Assembly (NCBI GenBank): GCA_964551315.1
Contig: CAZKCM010000008.1
Location: forward strand, 1-64,000
DNA length: 64,000 bases
Reading direction: 5' to 3'
Source of the DNA: Virgifigura sp964551315
Lineage (GTDB): Bacteria > Pseudomonadota > Alphaproteobacteria > Dongiales > Dongiaceae
The stretch's first letter is position 1; each line of letters begins with the position of its first letter. Below are positions 27,024 through 36,096 of the stretch, in pieces. Position numbers and translations under genes: made by a program. The notes beneath the pieces are model-generated. The model worked only from the letters and a program-made list of their open reading frames with translations, was not told where the DNA came from and made no database searches.

Positions 27024-27581
27024 TCAGTGTGTCGCGTGCCCGCCGTGGTCGGCTGAACCGCCGTCGTCGGCGCTACCGGGCTCGGCCTCGACCGGTCCCA
27101 GAACATAGCTATCGGGAATCTCGTCAAGACGTGTGACCGTCCCACCATGCGTTGCCGCAAAGTCCATCGCGGCGACCCGATCGGAGAAGGGAATCGCTTC
27201 CGGCATGCCCATACCGCCCATGCGCCGGCTGCCGATGACGAACCATGCCTGACGCGCCTCGATCCAGGTCCCGGGCTCCGGCTGCTCCCAGTTGGCCTTG
27301 CCCATGTCGTTGACATAGATCGCGGCGATGTTCTTCGGCTCCTCCGGCAGCCGCGTGAAGACGATCGTGTCCCGCACCGACGAGAACCAGATCGGCAATT
27401 CGCGCCCGACAAGATGGATCTGCCCCTTCGGACCCTCGTGGTCCTGTAGCAGCATGCCGCAGTAATGGCCCGTCGCCTCGCCCGTGACCTCGACCGGCGG
27501 CGGCGGCGGCGCGGGCTCGGTATCGCCGCAGGCGGCGAGCACGACCAGAGCAAGACCGAGCAACGGACGGCGAAGCCTCAT
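27024..27581 (-). CDS. nosL: NosL copper chaperone lipoprotein
   Basis: A 185-residue lipoprotein with lipobox LVVLAAC-G at residues 12-18, a Pro-rich spacer, then the Cu(I)-binding region GHYCGMLLQDHEGPKGQIHL near residue 38. C-terminal residues are rich in His, Asp and Gly, possibly extra metal ligands. NosL delivers copper for NosZ maturation at the outer side of the inner membrane. Its ATG overlaps the nosY stop by 4 bases, which couples translation, and AGGAGAG precedes it. Confidence 0.92.
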   Translation of the reverse strand: MRLRRPLLGLALVVLAACGDTEPAPPPPPVEVTGEATGHYCGMLLQDHEGPKGQIHLVGRELPIWFSSVRDTIVFTRLPEEPKNIAAIYVNDMGKANWEQPEPGTWIEARQAWFVIGSRRMGGMGMPEAIPFSDRVAAMDFAATHGGTVTRLDEIPDSYVLGPVEAEPGSADDGGSADHGGHATH

Positions 27582-28405
27582 GGCTCTCTCCTTTGGAACA
27601 CAACAATGGCCGCGGCGAGAGGCAGGACCACCCAGCTCGCGAGCGCAGCGATGAGAGCCACCGTGGAAATCCGGCCGGCTTCCCCCGGCCCGACCATCCC
27701 GCTGTAGAGACGGGTTGCCTCGCTTCCCGAAAGATTGAACAAACGATAGGCGTCGGTCGGGTTGAAGAGCAGCAGGACGTCCAGCATCGCCGCGGAAACA
27801 GCTCGACCCTGGTCGGCGACGAGTATCCCCAGAAGCAGCATGTCGTAGAGCAGCACGAAGAACAGCCATATGCCGACCGCCAGGCCCGCGGCCGTCGCCC
27901 GTTCCCGGACCGCGACGCTGGCAAGGCAGCCCAGGGCAACGAAGACCGCGCCCAACAGGATCGATGTGGCGACCATGGCGGCAAACGCCGCCCAGGCGTC
28001 CGCCCCGATGCTGCCGCGCATGGCAAGGGCCGCCGCCGCGGCGCCGTAACCCAGCATTGTTGCTGCCGCAAGAATCGCCGTATGGCCCAGGAACTTCCCG
28101 ACGAGCACCTGCCAGCGGGCCAGCGGATAGGCGAGCAGGAGCAGGAGCGTGCCGCGCTCCTGCTCGCCGACGATGGTGTCGAAGGACAACAGCATCGCGA
28201 TGAGCGGCAGAAGGAAGATGGACAGGCTTGCCAGGCTCACCACGACGACGGCGAGCGGATCGGCGTCGACCGCCCCCACCGGCGCCGTGCCAAGAAGCGC
28301 GAGAGACAAGGCGAGGGCCGCGAGGAGACCGGTGGTCGCCAGCACCCATCGGTTCCGCAGGCCGGCGCGAATCTCCTGCCCGGCAACCACCGCGATCGGC
28401 ATCAT
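27578..28405 (-). CDS. nosY: NosY, ABC permease for NosZ copper-site assembly
   Basis: A 275-residue ABC-2 type permease with six predicted membrane helices. IVGEQERGTLLLLLAYPLARWQVLVGKFLG (first 20 residues are the core motif, about 79-98) is typical of NosY. Two ATG codons in tandem begin it at 28405 and overlap the nosF stop by 4 bases. With NosF and NosD it forms the NosDFY complex needed to build the CuZ site. Confidence 0.92.
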   Translation of the reverse strand: MMPIAVVAGQEIRAGLRNRWVLATTGLLAALALSLALLGTAPVGAVDADPLAVVVVSLASLSIFLLPLIAMLLSFDTIVGEQERGTLLLLLAYPLARWQVLVGKFLGHTAILAAATMLGYGAAAAALAMRGSIGADAWAAFAAMVATSILLGAVFVALGCLASVAVRERATAAGLAVGIWLFFVLLYDMLLLGILVADQGRAVSAAMLDVLLLFNPTDAYRLFNLSGSEATRLYSGMVGPGEAGRISTVALIAALASWVVLPLAAAIVVFQRREP

Positions 28406-29334
28406 CGCTTCGCCTCCTCACCGAATTCCCGATAGAGTCGGTCGAGCCCCGGCGTTTCGATTTCGACATCCTCGACCCAGGTCCGGAGCTGCATCAGGCG
28501 CTCGAGCAGCGGCATCTTGGCGGCCGGCTCGCAGGCGAGCAGCAGCGTGCGGGCGTCGGGCGATTCGAAGCGAGGGTGGCCGCCGAGCTCCGCCAGGACC
28601 CGATCCGTGGTGCAGGGGCGCACGCGAACGCGCACCAGGATCGGCATGGCGGCCCGATTGCGCAATTCCGTCGCCGTCCCATAGGCCACAAGGCGCCCGC
28701 CGTGCATCACGGCGATGCGGTCCGCATGCGGTTCGATCTCGGCAAGGGCGTGCGTCGAGACAAGTACGGTCGTGCCTTCTTTCCGGAGCTCGCCGACGGT
28801 CTCGTAGAAGTCGAGGCGCGAAGCCGGATCGAGGCCCGTCGTCGGCTCATCGAGCAGCAGAAGCCGCGGCTCGCCGATGAGCGCCTGGGCCAGACCCAGC
28901 CGCTGCCGCATGCCCTTCGAGTAGGTCCCGACGCGCCGACGCGACGCGTCGGCGAGACCGACGCGCGCCAGGATCTCCCGGTTCGTTGCCTTTGGCGCGC
29001 CCTTCAGCCCGGCGTAGAAGTCGAGAAGCTCGAGCCCGGTCATGGCGGCGTGAAAGGCGACGTTCTCGGGGAGGAACCCGACCTGCCGCCGCACCGCCGC
29101 ACCCCGCCGACCGGCGGGATCCTCGCCGAGGACGCGGACGCATCCGCCGGATGGCCGGATGAGACCCAGAATCAGCTTGATGAGCGTCGTCTTTCCGGCG
29201 CCGTTATGGCCGATCAGGGCAACGACTTCGCCTGCCGCCAAGCCGAAAGAGACGTTCTCGAGGGCCCTCACCGACCCGTAACGCTTCGTCACGCGGCCCA
29301 GCGCGGCGATCGGTTTCACGGTAATCGGTTTCAC
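28402..29334 (-). CDS. nosF: NosF, ABC ATPase for NosZ maturation
   Basis: A 310-residue ABC ATPase with Walker A GHNGAGKTT near residue 44, signature TYSKGMRQRLGLAQAL near 141 (YSKGM replacing LSGGQ, normal for NosF) and LLLLDEPTTGLDP Walker B. The GTG at 29334 overlaps the nosD stop (GTGA) and has GGAGGG upstream. A near-perfect 15-base repeat doubles the start (VKPIT-VKPIA), so a second GTG at 29319 could also initiate. It energises NosDFY. Confidence 0.92.
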   Translation of the reverse strand: MKPITVKPIAALGRVTKRYGSVRALENVSFGLAAGEVVALIGHNGAGKTTLIKLILGLIRPSGGCVRVLGEDPAGRRGAAVRRQVGFLPENVAFHAAMTGLELLDFYAGLKGAPKATNREILARVGLADASRRRVGTYSKGMRQRLGLAQALIGEPRLLLLDEPTTGLDPASRLDFYETVGELRKEGTTVLVSTHALAEIEPHADRIAVMHGGRLVAYGTATELRNRAAMPILVRVRVRPCTTDRVLAELGGHPRFESPDARTLLLACEPAAKMPLLERLMQLRTWVEDVEIETPGLDRLYREFGEEAKR

Positions 29335-29336
29335 GG
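29309..29336. repeat. 15-base tandem repeat at the nosF start
   Basis: ATCGGTTTCACGG occurs at 29309-29321 and again at 29324-29336, so both possible GTG starts of nosF sit in the repeat and code for VKPI twice. Confidence 0.85.
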
Positions 29337-30626
29337 GGCCCTCCCTCCGAGCACGGCCGGCGGCCGCATCAGGGGCGCCGTGTCGACAACCCCGCCCGGA
29401 TAGAGCGCCGGAAATCGCGCCTGGGCCCAACGGATCACCTGCACGGCCGGGCTGTTGAGAAGAAGCTTCGCCTGCGGCAGCGTCCACAGGATCTCGTCCA
29501 TAAGATCGTTCGGCCGGTAGGGATTGTCGGCAATGCCGTCTCCGTTGAGGTCGAAGGCCGGATTATCGCTCCAGTAGTTGCCGCGGCCCTCATGCGTCCA
29601 GTCGAGGAGCCGCGTGCCGACATACTTGACCTGGGTACGGTTGGCGACGAAGGCGTTTCCGGTCACCCGGTTGCGCTCGGAGCCGGCGGTGAAGTGGATG
29701 CCTATGGGGCAGCCTTCGAACCAGTTCCCCGCGATGACGTTCTTGTTCGCGTTATAGATGAAGGCGCATTTCTCCCGGCCGTTGCGCACCAGATTCCCGG
29801 TCACGACCGAGGCGTTGGTGGCGTTCAGCATCAGCCCGTGATCGCGGTCGCCTTCCGAGAGATTGTCCCGTATCTCGACGCGGTTCGAGAACATGATCGC
29901 CCAGGCGACGTGATTGCCCCGAGAGCGATTGCCGATCACGGCGCTGTCCTGCGTGTTCATGTAGTGGATGGCGAATCGGAGGTCCGCGAAGCTGTTGTCC
30001 TTGAAGAGGTTGTGCCGGCTCGTCACGACGAAGATGCCGTCGCGGCCCTGCCGGATGTCGTTGCCGATCACCTGGGCACCGGGCGCGTTCCAGACGGACA
30101 CGCCGTTGCCCGCCTCGGACAGTCGAAGATCGCCACGCCCGATGATGACGTTGCCGCGGACGACCGCATCGGCGGCGCCGTGCAGGTAGACGCCAAAGAG
30201 ATTCTCCTCGAAGCGGTTCTCCTCGATGCGGGCGCGCAGACCGGCCCGACTTACGAAGACGCCGGAGTCCATCGCGGGCAGATCGATCCCCGAACCGCGT
30301 ATGACGAGTCCGCGGATCACGACGTCCGGCGCTTCGACGCGAAGCACGCTGCCGGTTCCGTCGGCCTCTACGATCGCGTCGCCGCCACCCACGAGGGTCA
30401 GCGGCTTGTCGATCACCGCCGGCCCGGCGTGAACTCCGGCGTCCAGCCGCAGCACGTCGCCGGGTGCGGCCCTGCCGATGGCGGCTTGCAGCGATCCGCC
30501 GGCCGGAACGGCCAGCTCCGCCGCGCCGGCGGCGCCGGCGGCCATGAAGGCCGCCAGCGCCAGGCCCGTCGCAAGGGCCCGTCCACGCCCAGCCATTACG
30601 GCAATCGCTGGAAAGGACACCGACAT
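29331..30626 (-). CDS. nosD: NosD, periplasmic copper-binding beta-helix protein
   Basis: A 431-residue exported protein. After a signal sequence (MAGRGRALATGLALAAFMAAGAAGA) comes a right-handed parallel beta-helix of CASH-type repeats with recurring NxVxGN/NRI motifs, for example GNVIIGRGDLRLSEAGNGVS. NosD hands copper from NosL to NosZ and docks on NosFY. I chose the ATG at 30626, 14 bases after the nosZ stop; a second at 30596 would give a shorter signal peptide, and neither has a strong ribosome-binding site. Confidence 0.9.
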   Translation of the reverse strand: MSVSFPAIAVMAGRGRALATGLALAAFMAAGAAGAAELAVPAGGSLQAAIGRAAPGDVLRLDAGVHAGPAVIDKPLTLVGGGDAIVEADGTGSVLRVEAPDVVIRGLVIRGSGIDLPAMDSGVFVSRAGLRARIEENRFEENLFGVYLHGAADAVVRGNVIIGRGDLRLSEAGNGVSVWNAPGAQVIGNDIRQGRDGIFVVTSRHNLFKDNSFADLRFAIHYMNTQDSAVIGNRSRGNHVAWAIMFSNRVEIRDNLSEGDRDHGLMLNATNASVVTGNLVRNGREKCAFIYNANKNVIAGNWFEGCPIGIHFTAGSERNRVTGNAFVANRTQVKYVGTRLLDWTHEGRGNYWSDNPAFDLNGDGIADNPYRPNDLMDEILWTLPQAKLLLNSPAVQVIRWAQARFPALYPGGVVDTAPLMRPPAVLGGRAP

Positions 30627-30639
30627 CGGCGGCCCCGCC

Positions 30640-32568
30640 TCAGACCGACCGCGGCTCGACAAGCATCCGGCCGCGCATTTCCATGTGCATCGCGTGGCAG
30701 AACCACTGGCAGTAATACCAGTGCACGCCGGGCCGGTCGGCGATGAAGGTGACCGAAGCGGTCGCTTGCGGCGCCACCTCCATGGCGATGCCGTAGTTCA
30801 CCAGCGTGAAGCCGTGGGTCAGGTCCTCCACGTCGTCCATGTTGGTGACGTAGATCGTGACCTCGTCGCCCTGCTTCACCGTGAATTTGTCGAGGCTGAA
30901 GGTCGGCGCCACCGAGTGCATGTAGACGCGCACCTTGTTGCCGTCGCGAATGACATCGGCCCCCCAGTCGAGATCGACGCCGTCGGTCTCGGCCTGGCGC
31001 CGGGCATCCTCCCACATGGGATCGTTCCGATCCCAGATGCTGACCGGGTTCACCTTCGAGCGATGCACGATGATCGCGTCGTGCGGTTCGGCGAAGCTCG
31101 GCCCGTCGTGCACGATCTTCATCTCGTCTCCGGAGATATCGATCAGCTGATCGTTCTCCGGCTTCAGCGGCCCGACGTTGAGGAACCGGTCCTTGGAGAA
31201 CTTGTTGAGCGACAGGAGCCAGCGCCCGTCCGCCTCCTTGGTCTGCCCCATGGAGGTGTGGTTATGACCGGGCTGGTAGTGGACGTCGAGCTTCTGGATG
31301 ATCGGATCGACGTTTTCGCCATTGAATGCGCGGATGGCCTTCTCGATCGACCACTTGCAGATCTGGCTGTCGATGAAGAGCGTCGTGTAGGCGTTGCCCC
31401 GGCCGTCGAAGGCGGTGTGGAGCGGGCCAAGGCCAAGCTCGGGCTCGGCGACGACGATCTCGCGCGGCTCGATCTTGTCGTCGAAGAGGTCGTCGAGCCT
31501 GCGAACATCGAAAACGGTGACCGTCGGCGAGAGCTTGCCATTCACGACCACGTGGATGCCGTCCGGCGCCGTGTTGATGCCGTGCGGGCTGTTCGGGATC
31601 GGGACATAGCGTGTATAGGGCGACCCCTTGCGACCGTCGATCACCGGCACGCCGTTGATTTCCTCGAAATCGCCCTTCGCCACGGCCTCTTCGATGCGCT
31701 TGAGATTGAAGATGACGATCCAGTCCTGCTCACTGGAAGACATGTCGGCGAGAGTCATGCCCTTTTCGGAGTTATAGCAGGTGGAAAAACAGTACTTCCC
31801 CTGGTAGTCGGCATCGACATTGTCGAGATTGCCGTCGACGCGGACCTGCCAGGCGATGCGCATCGTGTCGCCGTCGATCGCCGTAAAGATCGCCGTGTAC
31901 TTCTCCGGCTCGTCGAGGATTTGGCCGTCATTCGGCACCGGGACCTCGAATTCGCCGTTGCAGAACACGTAGCCGGTGCGCGGATATTTCTGCAGCCGCA
32001 GACCATGGACGGTGTTCTGGTTCGGCAGCTCGATGACCTTGTCGCACTTCATCACGTCGAGGCGGATTCGAGCGACCCTGGTATTCGCCTTGTCGTTGAC
32101 GAACAGGTATCGGCCGTCATAGGTGCCGTCGGTGAACGAAATGTGCGGGTGATGGAGATCGCCGTTGAGCCAGACGCCGCCTCGGCTCTGGAGAAACGCC
32201 TTCGTTTCCGGCAGCATGTTCTCGGTCAGGATCTTTCGGCTCTCGTTGGTGAGGCCCCAGCCCGTCGCGCTGCAGCGGTTGAACACGGGGATGCGCATGA
32301 GCTCGCGCATCGACGGACAGCCGACGACGCGCACCTCGCCCGTCTGACCGCTCGAGAAGAAGACGTAATACTCGTCGAGTTCGCCGGGGGCGACATGCGT
32401 CTTGTTCGGCGTCGCCGCCAGACCGGCGCTTGGCTGAAGGAAGGCTCCGCCCGCAAGTCCCGCCGCGCCGGAGGCGCCGGCCACGCCCGCAAGCGTGACG
32501 AGCTTCGCAGTTCCGCCGAGAAGCTCCCGGCGATTCAGGCCTTTGCCCTTTGACTTGGTTTCTGACAT
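30640..32568 (-). CDS. nosZ: nitrous-oxide reductase, clade I (TAT-exported)
   Basis: A 642-residue N2O reductase that makes N2 in the periplasm. A Tat signal (LNRRELLGG, residues 12-20) places it in clade I. CuZ-site histidines are visible in YQPGHNHTSMG and PHDAIIVHRS. The C-terminal CuA domain has HWYYCQWFCHAMHMEMRG, with the CX3C, His and Met ligands intact. AAAGGAG precedes the ATG at 32568. All active-site motifs look functional, so the enzyme should be active. Confidence 0.97.
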   Translation of the reverse strand: MSETKSKGKGLNRRELLGGTAKLVTLAGVAGASGAAGLAGGAFLQPSAGLAATPNKTHVAPGELDEYYVFFSSGQTGEVRVVGCPSMRELMRIPVFNRCSATGWGLTNESRKILTENMLPETKAFLQSRGGVWLNGDLHHPHISFTDGTYDGRYLFVNDKANTRVARIRLDVMKCDKVIELPNQNTVHGLRLQKYPRTGYVFCNGEFEVPVPNDGQILDEPEKYTAIFTAIDGDTMRIAWQVRVDGNLDNVDADYQGKYCFSTCYNSEKGMTLADMSSSEQDWIVIFNLKRIEEAVAKGDFEEINGVPVIDGRKGSPYTRYVPIPNSPHGINTAPDGIHVVVNGKLSPTVTVFDVRRLDDLFDDKIEPREIVVAEPELGLGPLHTAFDGRGNAYTTLFIDSQICKWSIEKAIRAFNGENVDPIIQKLDVHYQPGHNHTSMGQTKEADGRWLLSLNKFSKDRFLNVGPLKPENDQLIDISGDEMKIVHDGPSFAEPHDAIIVHRSKVNPVSIWDRNDPMWEDARRQAETDGVDLDWGADVIRDGNKVRVYMHSVAPTFSLDKFTVKQGDEVTIYVTNMDDVEDLTHGFTLVNYGIAMEVAPQATASVTFIADRPGVHWYYCQWFCHAMHMEMRGRMLVEPRSV

Positions 32569-32585
32569 GGGTGCTCCTTTCCTGG

Positions 32586-34913
32586 TCATCTATCTGGCGC
32601 CGCCGGGGCGCTCTCCGCGGGCCGACGAGCGCCGTTTCGGGTGACCCGCGCCTCGTCCGTGCCGGGCCCGACCGGCTTCATGCTGGGTGACGACAGGGCC
32701 GCGCGCTTCTCCCGCTTGATGCGGCGCTGGATCATCACTGGGCATTTCTGATCGTGGTAGTAGAGCAGCTGGCAGTGCAGGCACGAGATGCACTCGTTGG
32801 GATTGATGTGCCCTTCCGGGTGGATCGCCTGAACCGGACATTCGTTGTGGCAGCGCATGCACGGGTTGCCGCATTCCTTGTAGCGTTTGAGCCAATCGAA
32901 CATCCGGAGGCGGCCGGGAATGGCGAGCGCCGCGCCGAGCGGACAGAGGTACCGGCAGAAGAATCGCTCGATGAAGAGCCCGGCCCCCAGAAGGGCGAGC
33001 GCAAAGGCGACGAACCACCATTCGCGCATGAAGCGCAGGATGATCGCCGTCTTGAACGGTTCGACCTCGGCGAGCCTCTCGGCCAGCGCCAGCGATCCCA
33101 GCGACACGCCGAAGAGGACGAGGAAGAGGATATACTTGATCGGCCACAGCCGCTCGTGGAGGCCCCAGGGGACCTTGACCTGCGGCACCCCAAACCGCTT
33201 CGCCACCCGGTTGGCGAGTTCCTGCAACGCACCGAAGGGACAAAGCCAGCCGCAGAACGGGCCGCGCCCCCAGAACAGCAGCGCCGCCGCCACCGCGAAC
33301 CAGAGGATGAAGATCAGCGGATCCATCAGGAAGCTGGACCACTGGAACTCGGTCCTGAGGGCGTTCGCGAAGGCCAGCACGTTGACGACCGAGAGCTGCG
33401 CCTGCGCGACCCAACCGAGCCAGAACAGCGTCACCGCCAGAAAGGCAAGACGCAGGCGATCGAACAGGACGGGCCGCTTCACCAGAAAGTCTTGGAAGAA
33501 GAAGATGAACGTCAGCCCCAGGATCATGGCGAGCAGGATGCCGATGGAGATCACCTTGCTCCGCCAGATCCGCTCCCAGAGCGGCGGTTCGGCCGACTCT
33601 TCGGGCAGAGGCCCGACGCCCGTGGCACCATCGTCCGCGGCCGCCCCGACTTGCTGGCGCTCCGCCGGTGCGGGCGTGGTGGCGGCCGGCGGCGGACTCT
33701 CGACGCGGAGATAGCGGTCGGGCAGGGTGTAAGCGAGGTCGAAGGTGATGAAGGCCTTATCGAGCGCGCCGATCGCCCGCTGCACGAGGAGCTGCAGGCG
33801 CCAGGGCTCGGCCGGGTTGAATTCGGTCTGGCCCGGGATGATGAAGATCCCGATTTCCTTGAACTCCGGCGCGCCTTCAGCGGCCAGAGCGGCGACCCGC
33901 CGATGCAGCCGGTCCCGGAAGCGGATCGTCTCCAGCTCCTGGACCACCTGGATGCGGTCGAAGATCCCGCCCCGGACATAGCTTGAGCCTTTGAAGGAGT
34001 AAATGCCCGTCCCGGCCACCAGGATCGCGTGCTGATGCGGCTTCAGGCGCGACGCCAGCGCGTCATACTCCGCCTCGCCCAGAAGGCTCCGGCCGATCGC
34101 CGGCTGACTCACCAGCGCAACGTAGAGGTCGATGAAAGTCTTCTCCGGGTCACCGGGTTCAGGTCGCCTTGCCGCCTCGGGGTTCCCGGACGCGGCAAAG
34201 GCCTCGTTCACGTCCCCGATCGACAGGTGCAGGCGACGCACCGACCCCTCGCCCAGCAGCGTCTGCCAGTCCGTAATCTCGCCGGCCTGAGGATCGACGC
34301 GACGCACGGGCTGCGGCGCGGCCGGACCTTCCGCCGCGGCGCCGCCGAGGCCCAACGTCCGTGCCACGCGCGCCGCCGATCGGGTCAGGCTCTCGCCGAT
34401 GACCAACACGGTGACCGTCGCGCCGCTTACGATGTCCACCTCCGGCGCGGTCTTCCCCGAGATCGCGGCCTTCAACGGGTTGAAGCCCACATAGCCGGCG
34501 ATGAAATCGACGACTTTCCGCTCGGGGATCCCGATCAGGACGATGGGCTCGTGATGATCCACGAGCTTGGCGCCGATGATGGTGCCCTCGAGATCGAGGC
34601 CGACGACGACATGAATCGGCTTTCCGGAGTAGCCGACCGTGTTAACGAAATCGGAGGTGAGATAGGCGTAGCCGCCGAGCGTGTCGCCCTTGTAAACCGG
34701 CGCGATCGGTGGTTCGCCCTGGGGGGGGCCGAACCTGTCGGCGCCGGGCACGATGTCCGACGGGTTCAGCTTGGCCAGGAACTGCGGCAGCCGCGAGGTC
34801 GCCGCGGCGCCGTCGGCGGCAATCCCGACGGCAAGCGAGAGCGCGACGAGCAACGCCCCGAACAGGCGGCCCAAGCCACCCCCCGTCCTGGTGGGACGGA
34901 TGCCGCGGTGCAT
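32586..34913 (-). CDS. nosR: NosR, flavin and Fe-S membrane protein for N2O reduction
   Basis: A 775-residue polytopic protein. A signal sequence is followed by a periplasmic FMN-binding domain with the SGATVTV motif, whose Thr is the expected covalent FMN site. Several membrane helices carry CGWLCPFGA and CRYLCPLGA. Near the C-terminus are two ferredoxin-like sets, CGNPCMRCHNECP and CISCLHCQLLYYHDQKCP. NosR passes quinol electrons toward NosZ. I placed the start at the ATG 34913; an in-frame GTG at 34946 with AGGTGA ahead is a real alternative. An FNR-type box lies at 35001. Confidence 0.92.
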   Translation of the reverse strand: MHRGIRPTRTGGGLGRLFGALLVALSLAVGIAADGAAATSRLPQFLAKLNPSDIVPGADRFGPPQGEPPIAPVYKGDTLGGYAYLTSDFVNTVGYSGKPIHVVVGLDLEGTIIGAKLVDHHEPIVLIGIPERKVVDFIAGYVGFNPLKAAISGKTAPEVDIVSGATVTVLVIGESLTRSAARVARTLGLGGAAAEGPAAPQPVRRVDPQAGEITDWQTLLGEGSVRRLHLSIGDVNEAFAASGNPEAARRPEPGDPEKTFIDLYVALVSQPAIGRSLLGEAEYDALASRLKPHQHAILVAGTGIYSFKGSSYVRGGIFDRIQVVQELETIRFRDRLHRRVAALAAEGAPEFKEIGIFIIPGQTEFNPAEPWRLQLLVQRAIGALDKAFITFDLAYTLPDRYLRVESPPPAATTPAPAERQQVGAAADDGATGVGPLPEESAEPPLWERIWRSKVISIGILLAMILGLTFIFFFQDFLVKRPVLFDRLRLAFLAVTLFWLGWVAQAQLSVVNVLAFANALRTEFQWSSFLMDPLIFILWFAVAAALLFWGRGPFCGWLCPFGALQELANRVAKRFGVPQVKVPWGLHERLWPIKYILFLVLFGVSLGSLALAERLAEVEPFKTAIILRFMREWWFVAFALALLGAGLFIERFFCRYLCPLGAALAIPGRLRMFDWLKRYKECGNPCMRCHNECPVQAIHPEGHINPNECISCLHCQLLYYHDQKCPVMIQRRIKREKRAALSSPSMKPVGPGTDEARVTRNGARRPAESAPAAPDR

Positions 34914-35000
34914 CGACGAAAGCGATTTCTGGGTGTCTGCTTGCACGTCACCTGTCCCGATGTCCGCGGCCGAACATGAGCTTTCGATGCATTCGTTTCC

Positions 35001-35014
35001 TTGAGCTGGATCAA
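35001..35014 (-). promoter_or_regulatory. FNR/FixK box upstream of nosR
   Basis: TTGAGCTGGATCAA matches 9 of 10 consensus positions. On the minus strand CATGTT is correctly placed as a -10, giving a start near 34966 ahead of nosR. The divergent ferritin-like gene starts 74 bases to the right and could share it. FNR control of nos operons is well established. Confidence 0.75.
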
Positions 35015-35087
35015 TTCGTGCCGCGTCGACTTGACGCATCCTGATGCCGCAGCCGGATCCCGACGGAATGGATGGGCGCCGAACGCC

Positions 35088-36008
35088 ATGCCGACCCGCT
35101 TGTTTGTCCGTGAACCGAAGGCAGAGGTCACCAGCCTCGCCGATCTCGTCGGCATTGCGAATGCCCTCGAGACGGAAGCGGTGCGTCGCTACACGATGCT
35201 CGCCGAGGCGATGGACCGACGCGGAGAAACCGCCGCGGCGGCAACGTTCCGGGATCTCCTGGCCGAGGAAGAAGGCCATGTGAGTGCGGTCGGGCACTGG
35301 GCCGCGAGCCTTGGCGAGGACGTGCCTCCGTCCGGCGACTTCGTCTGGCGCCTGCCCCCGGAGCTCGGGGAGTCATGGGACGAGGTCGCCGGCAGTGCGC
35401 TGCTCACGCCCTATCGGGCGCTGTCCATCGCCGTTGTGAACGAGCAGCGGGCCTTCGCCTTCTACGCCTACATCGCGGCGAATGCCACAGACCCCGAGAT
35501 CGCACGGGAGGCGGAGCACCTCGCCCGCGAAGAACTCGCGCATGCCGCCCTCCTGAGACGTAAGCGGCGGCTGGCCTACCGCCAGGAGCGGCCGGACCGG
35601 CCCGCGACCGCTCCGCCGGCGGTTGAGACACCGGAGGACTTCCACATGCTGGTGCGCCGGCTCGAAGGGGAAGCCGCAACGGTCCACGCCGGCCTCGCCG
35701 CCCGGTTCGAGGCGGCCGGCGATCCTGCCGCCGCCCGCCTGCTGACCGAATTCGCGCGGCGGGAGAGCCGCGCGGCCGGTCTCGACCCCTCACGGTCGGA
35801 AGGGCCGCAAGACAAGGTCGCGGCGGGGTCCCCGCCGTCCCTTTATCGGGCGATCGAGCCGCTCGAGCGCATGGCCGAGATCTATGAGCATCTCGCCGAG
35901 CAGGCGCCCTCGGAAGCAGTCCTCGGCGCGGCCCAGGAAGCACTCACCGACGTCGTCGCCCGCCTTTCCGCCATCGCCGCCCTTACCGAGCGGCTTGAAG
36001 GGTCATAA
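35088..36008 (+). CDS. ferritin-like/rubrerythrin-type protein
   Basis: A 306-residue soluble helical protein. Metal-ligand-like Glu and His residues recur as ETEAVRRYTMLAEAM (about 28-42), EEEGHVSAVGHW (about 60-71), NEQRAFAFYAYIAANA and EEAEHLAREELAHAALL-like helices, the pattern of the ferritin/rubrerythrin four-helix bundle with E-x2-Y and E-x2-H pairs. A second, weaker helical half follows after about residue 185. No rubredoxin Cys motif is present. The ATG at 35088 lacks a clear ribosome-binding site. Role is inferred to be peroxide or iron handling. Confidence 0.75.
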   Translation: MPTRLFVREPKAEVTSLADLVGIANALETEAVRRYTMLAEAMDRRGETAAAATFRDLLAEEEGHVSAVGHWAASLGEDVPPSGDFVWRLPPELGESWDEVAGSALLTPYRALSIAVVNEQRAFAFYAYIAANATDPEIAREAEHLAREELAHAALLRRKRRLAYRQERPDRPATAPPAVETPEDFHMLVRRLEGEAATVHAGLAARFEAAGDPAAARLLTEFARRESRAAGLDPSRSEGPQDKVAAGSPPSLYRAIEPLERMAEIYEHLAEQAPSEAVLGAAQEALTDVVARLSAIAALTERLEGS

Positions 36009-36096
36009 CGGCGGGAAGCGGGTGTCTCGGATCACCGCGCGATCGGGCCGGCCGCGCGCGGAGACCGTCGGAAACCGATGATGTGCCCGACGGCGG

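Noticed and set aside
30478..32553. Long + strand open frame opposite nosZ
   Set aside because: NosZ on the minus strand has all copper ligands; the opposite frame is a codon-bias shadow.
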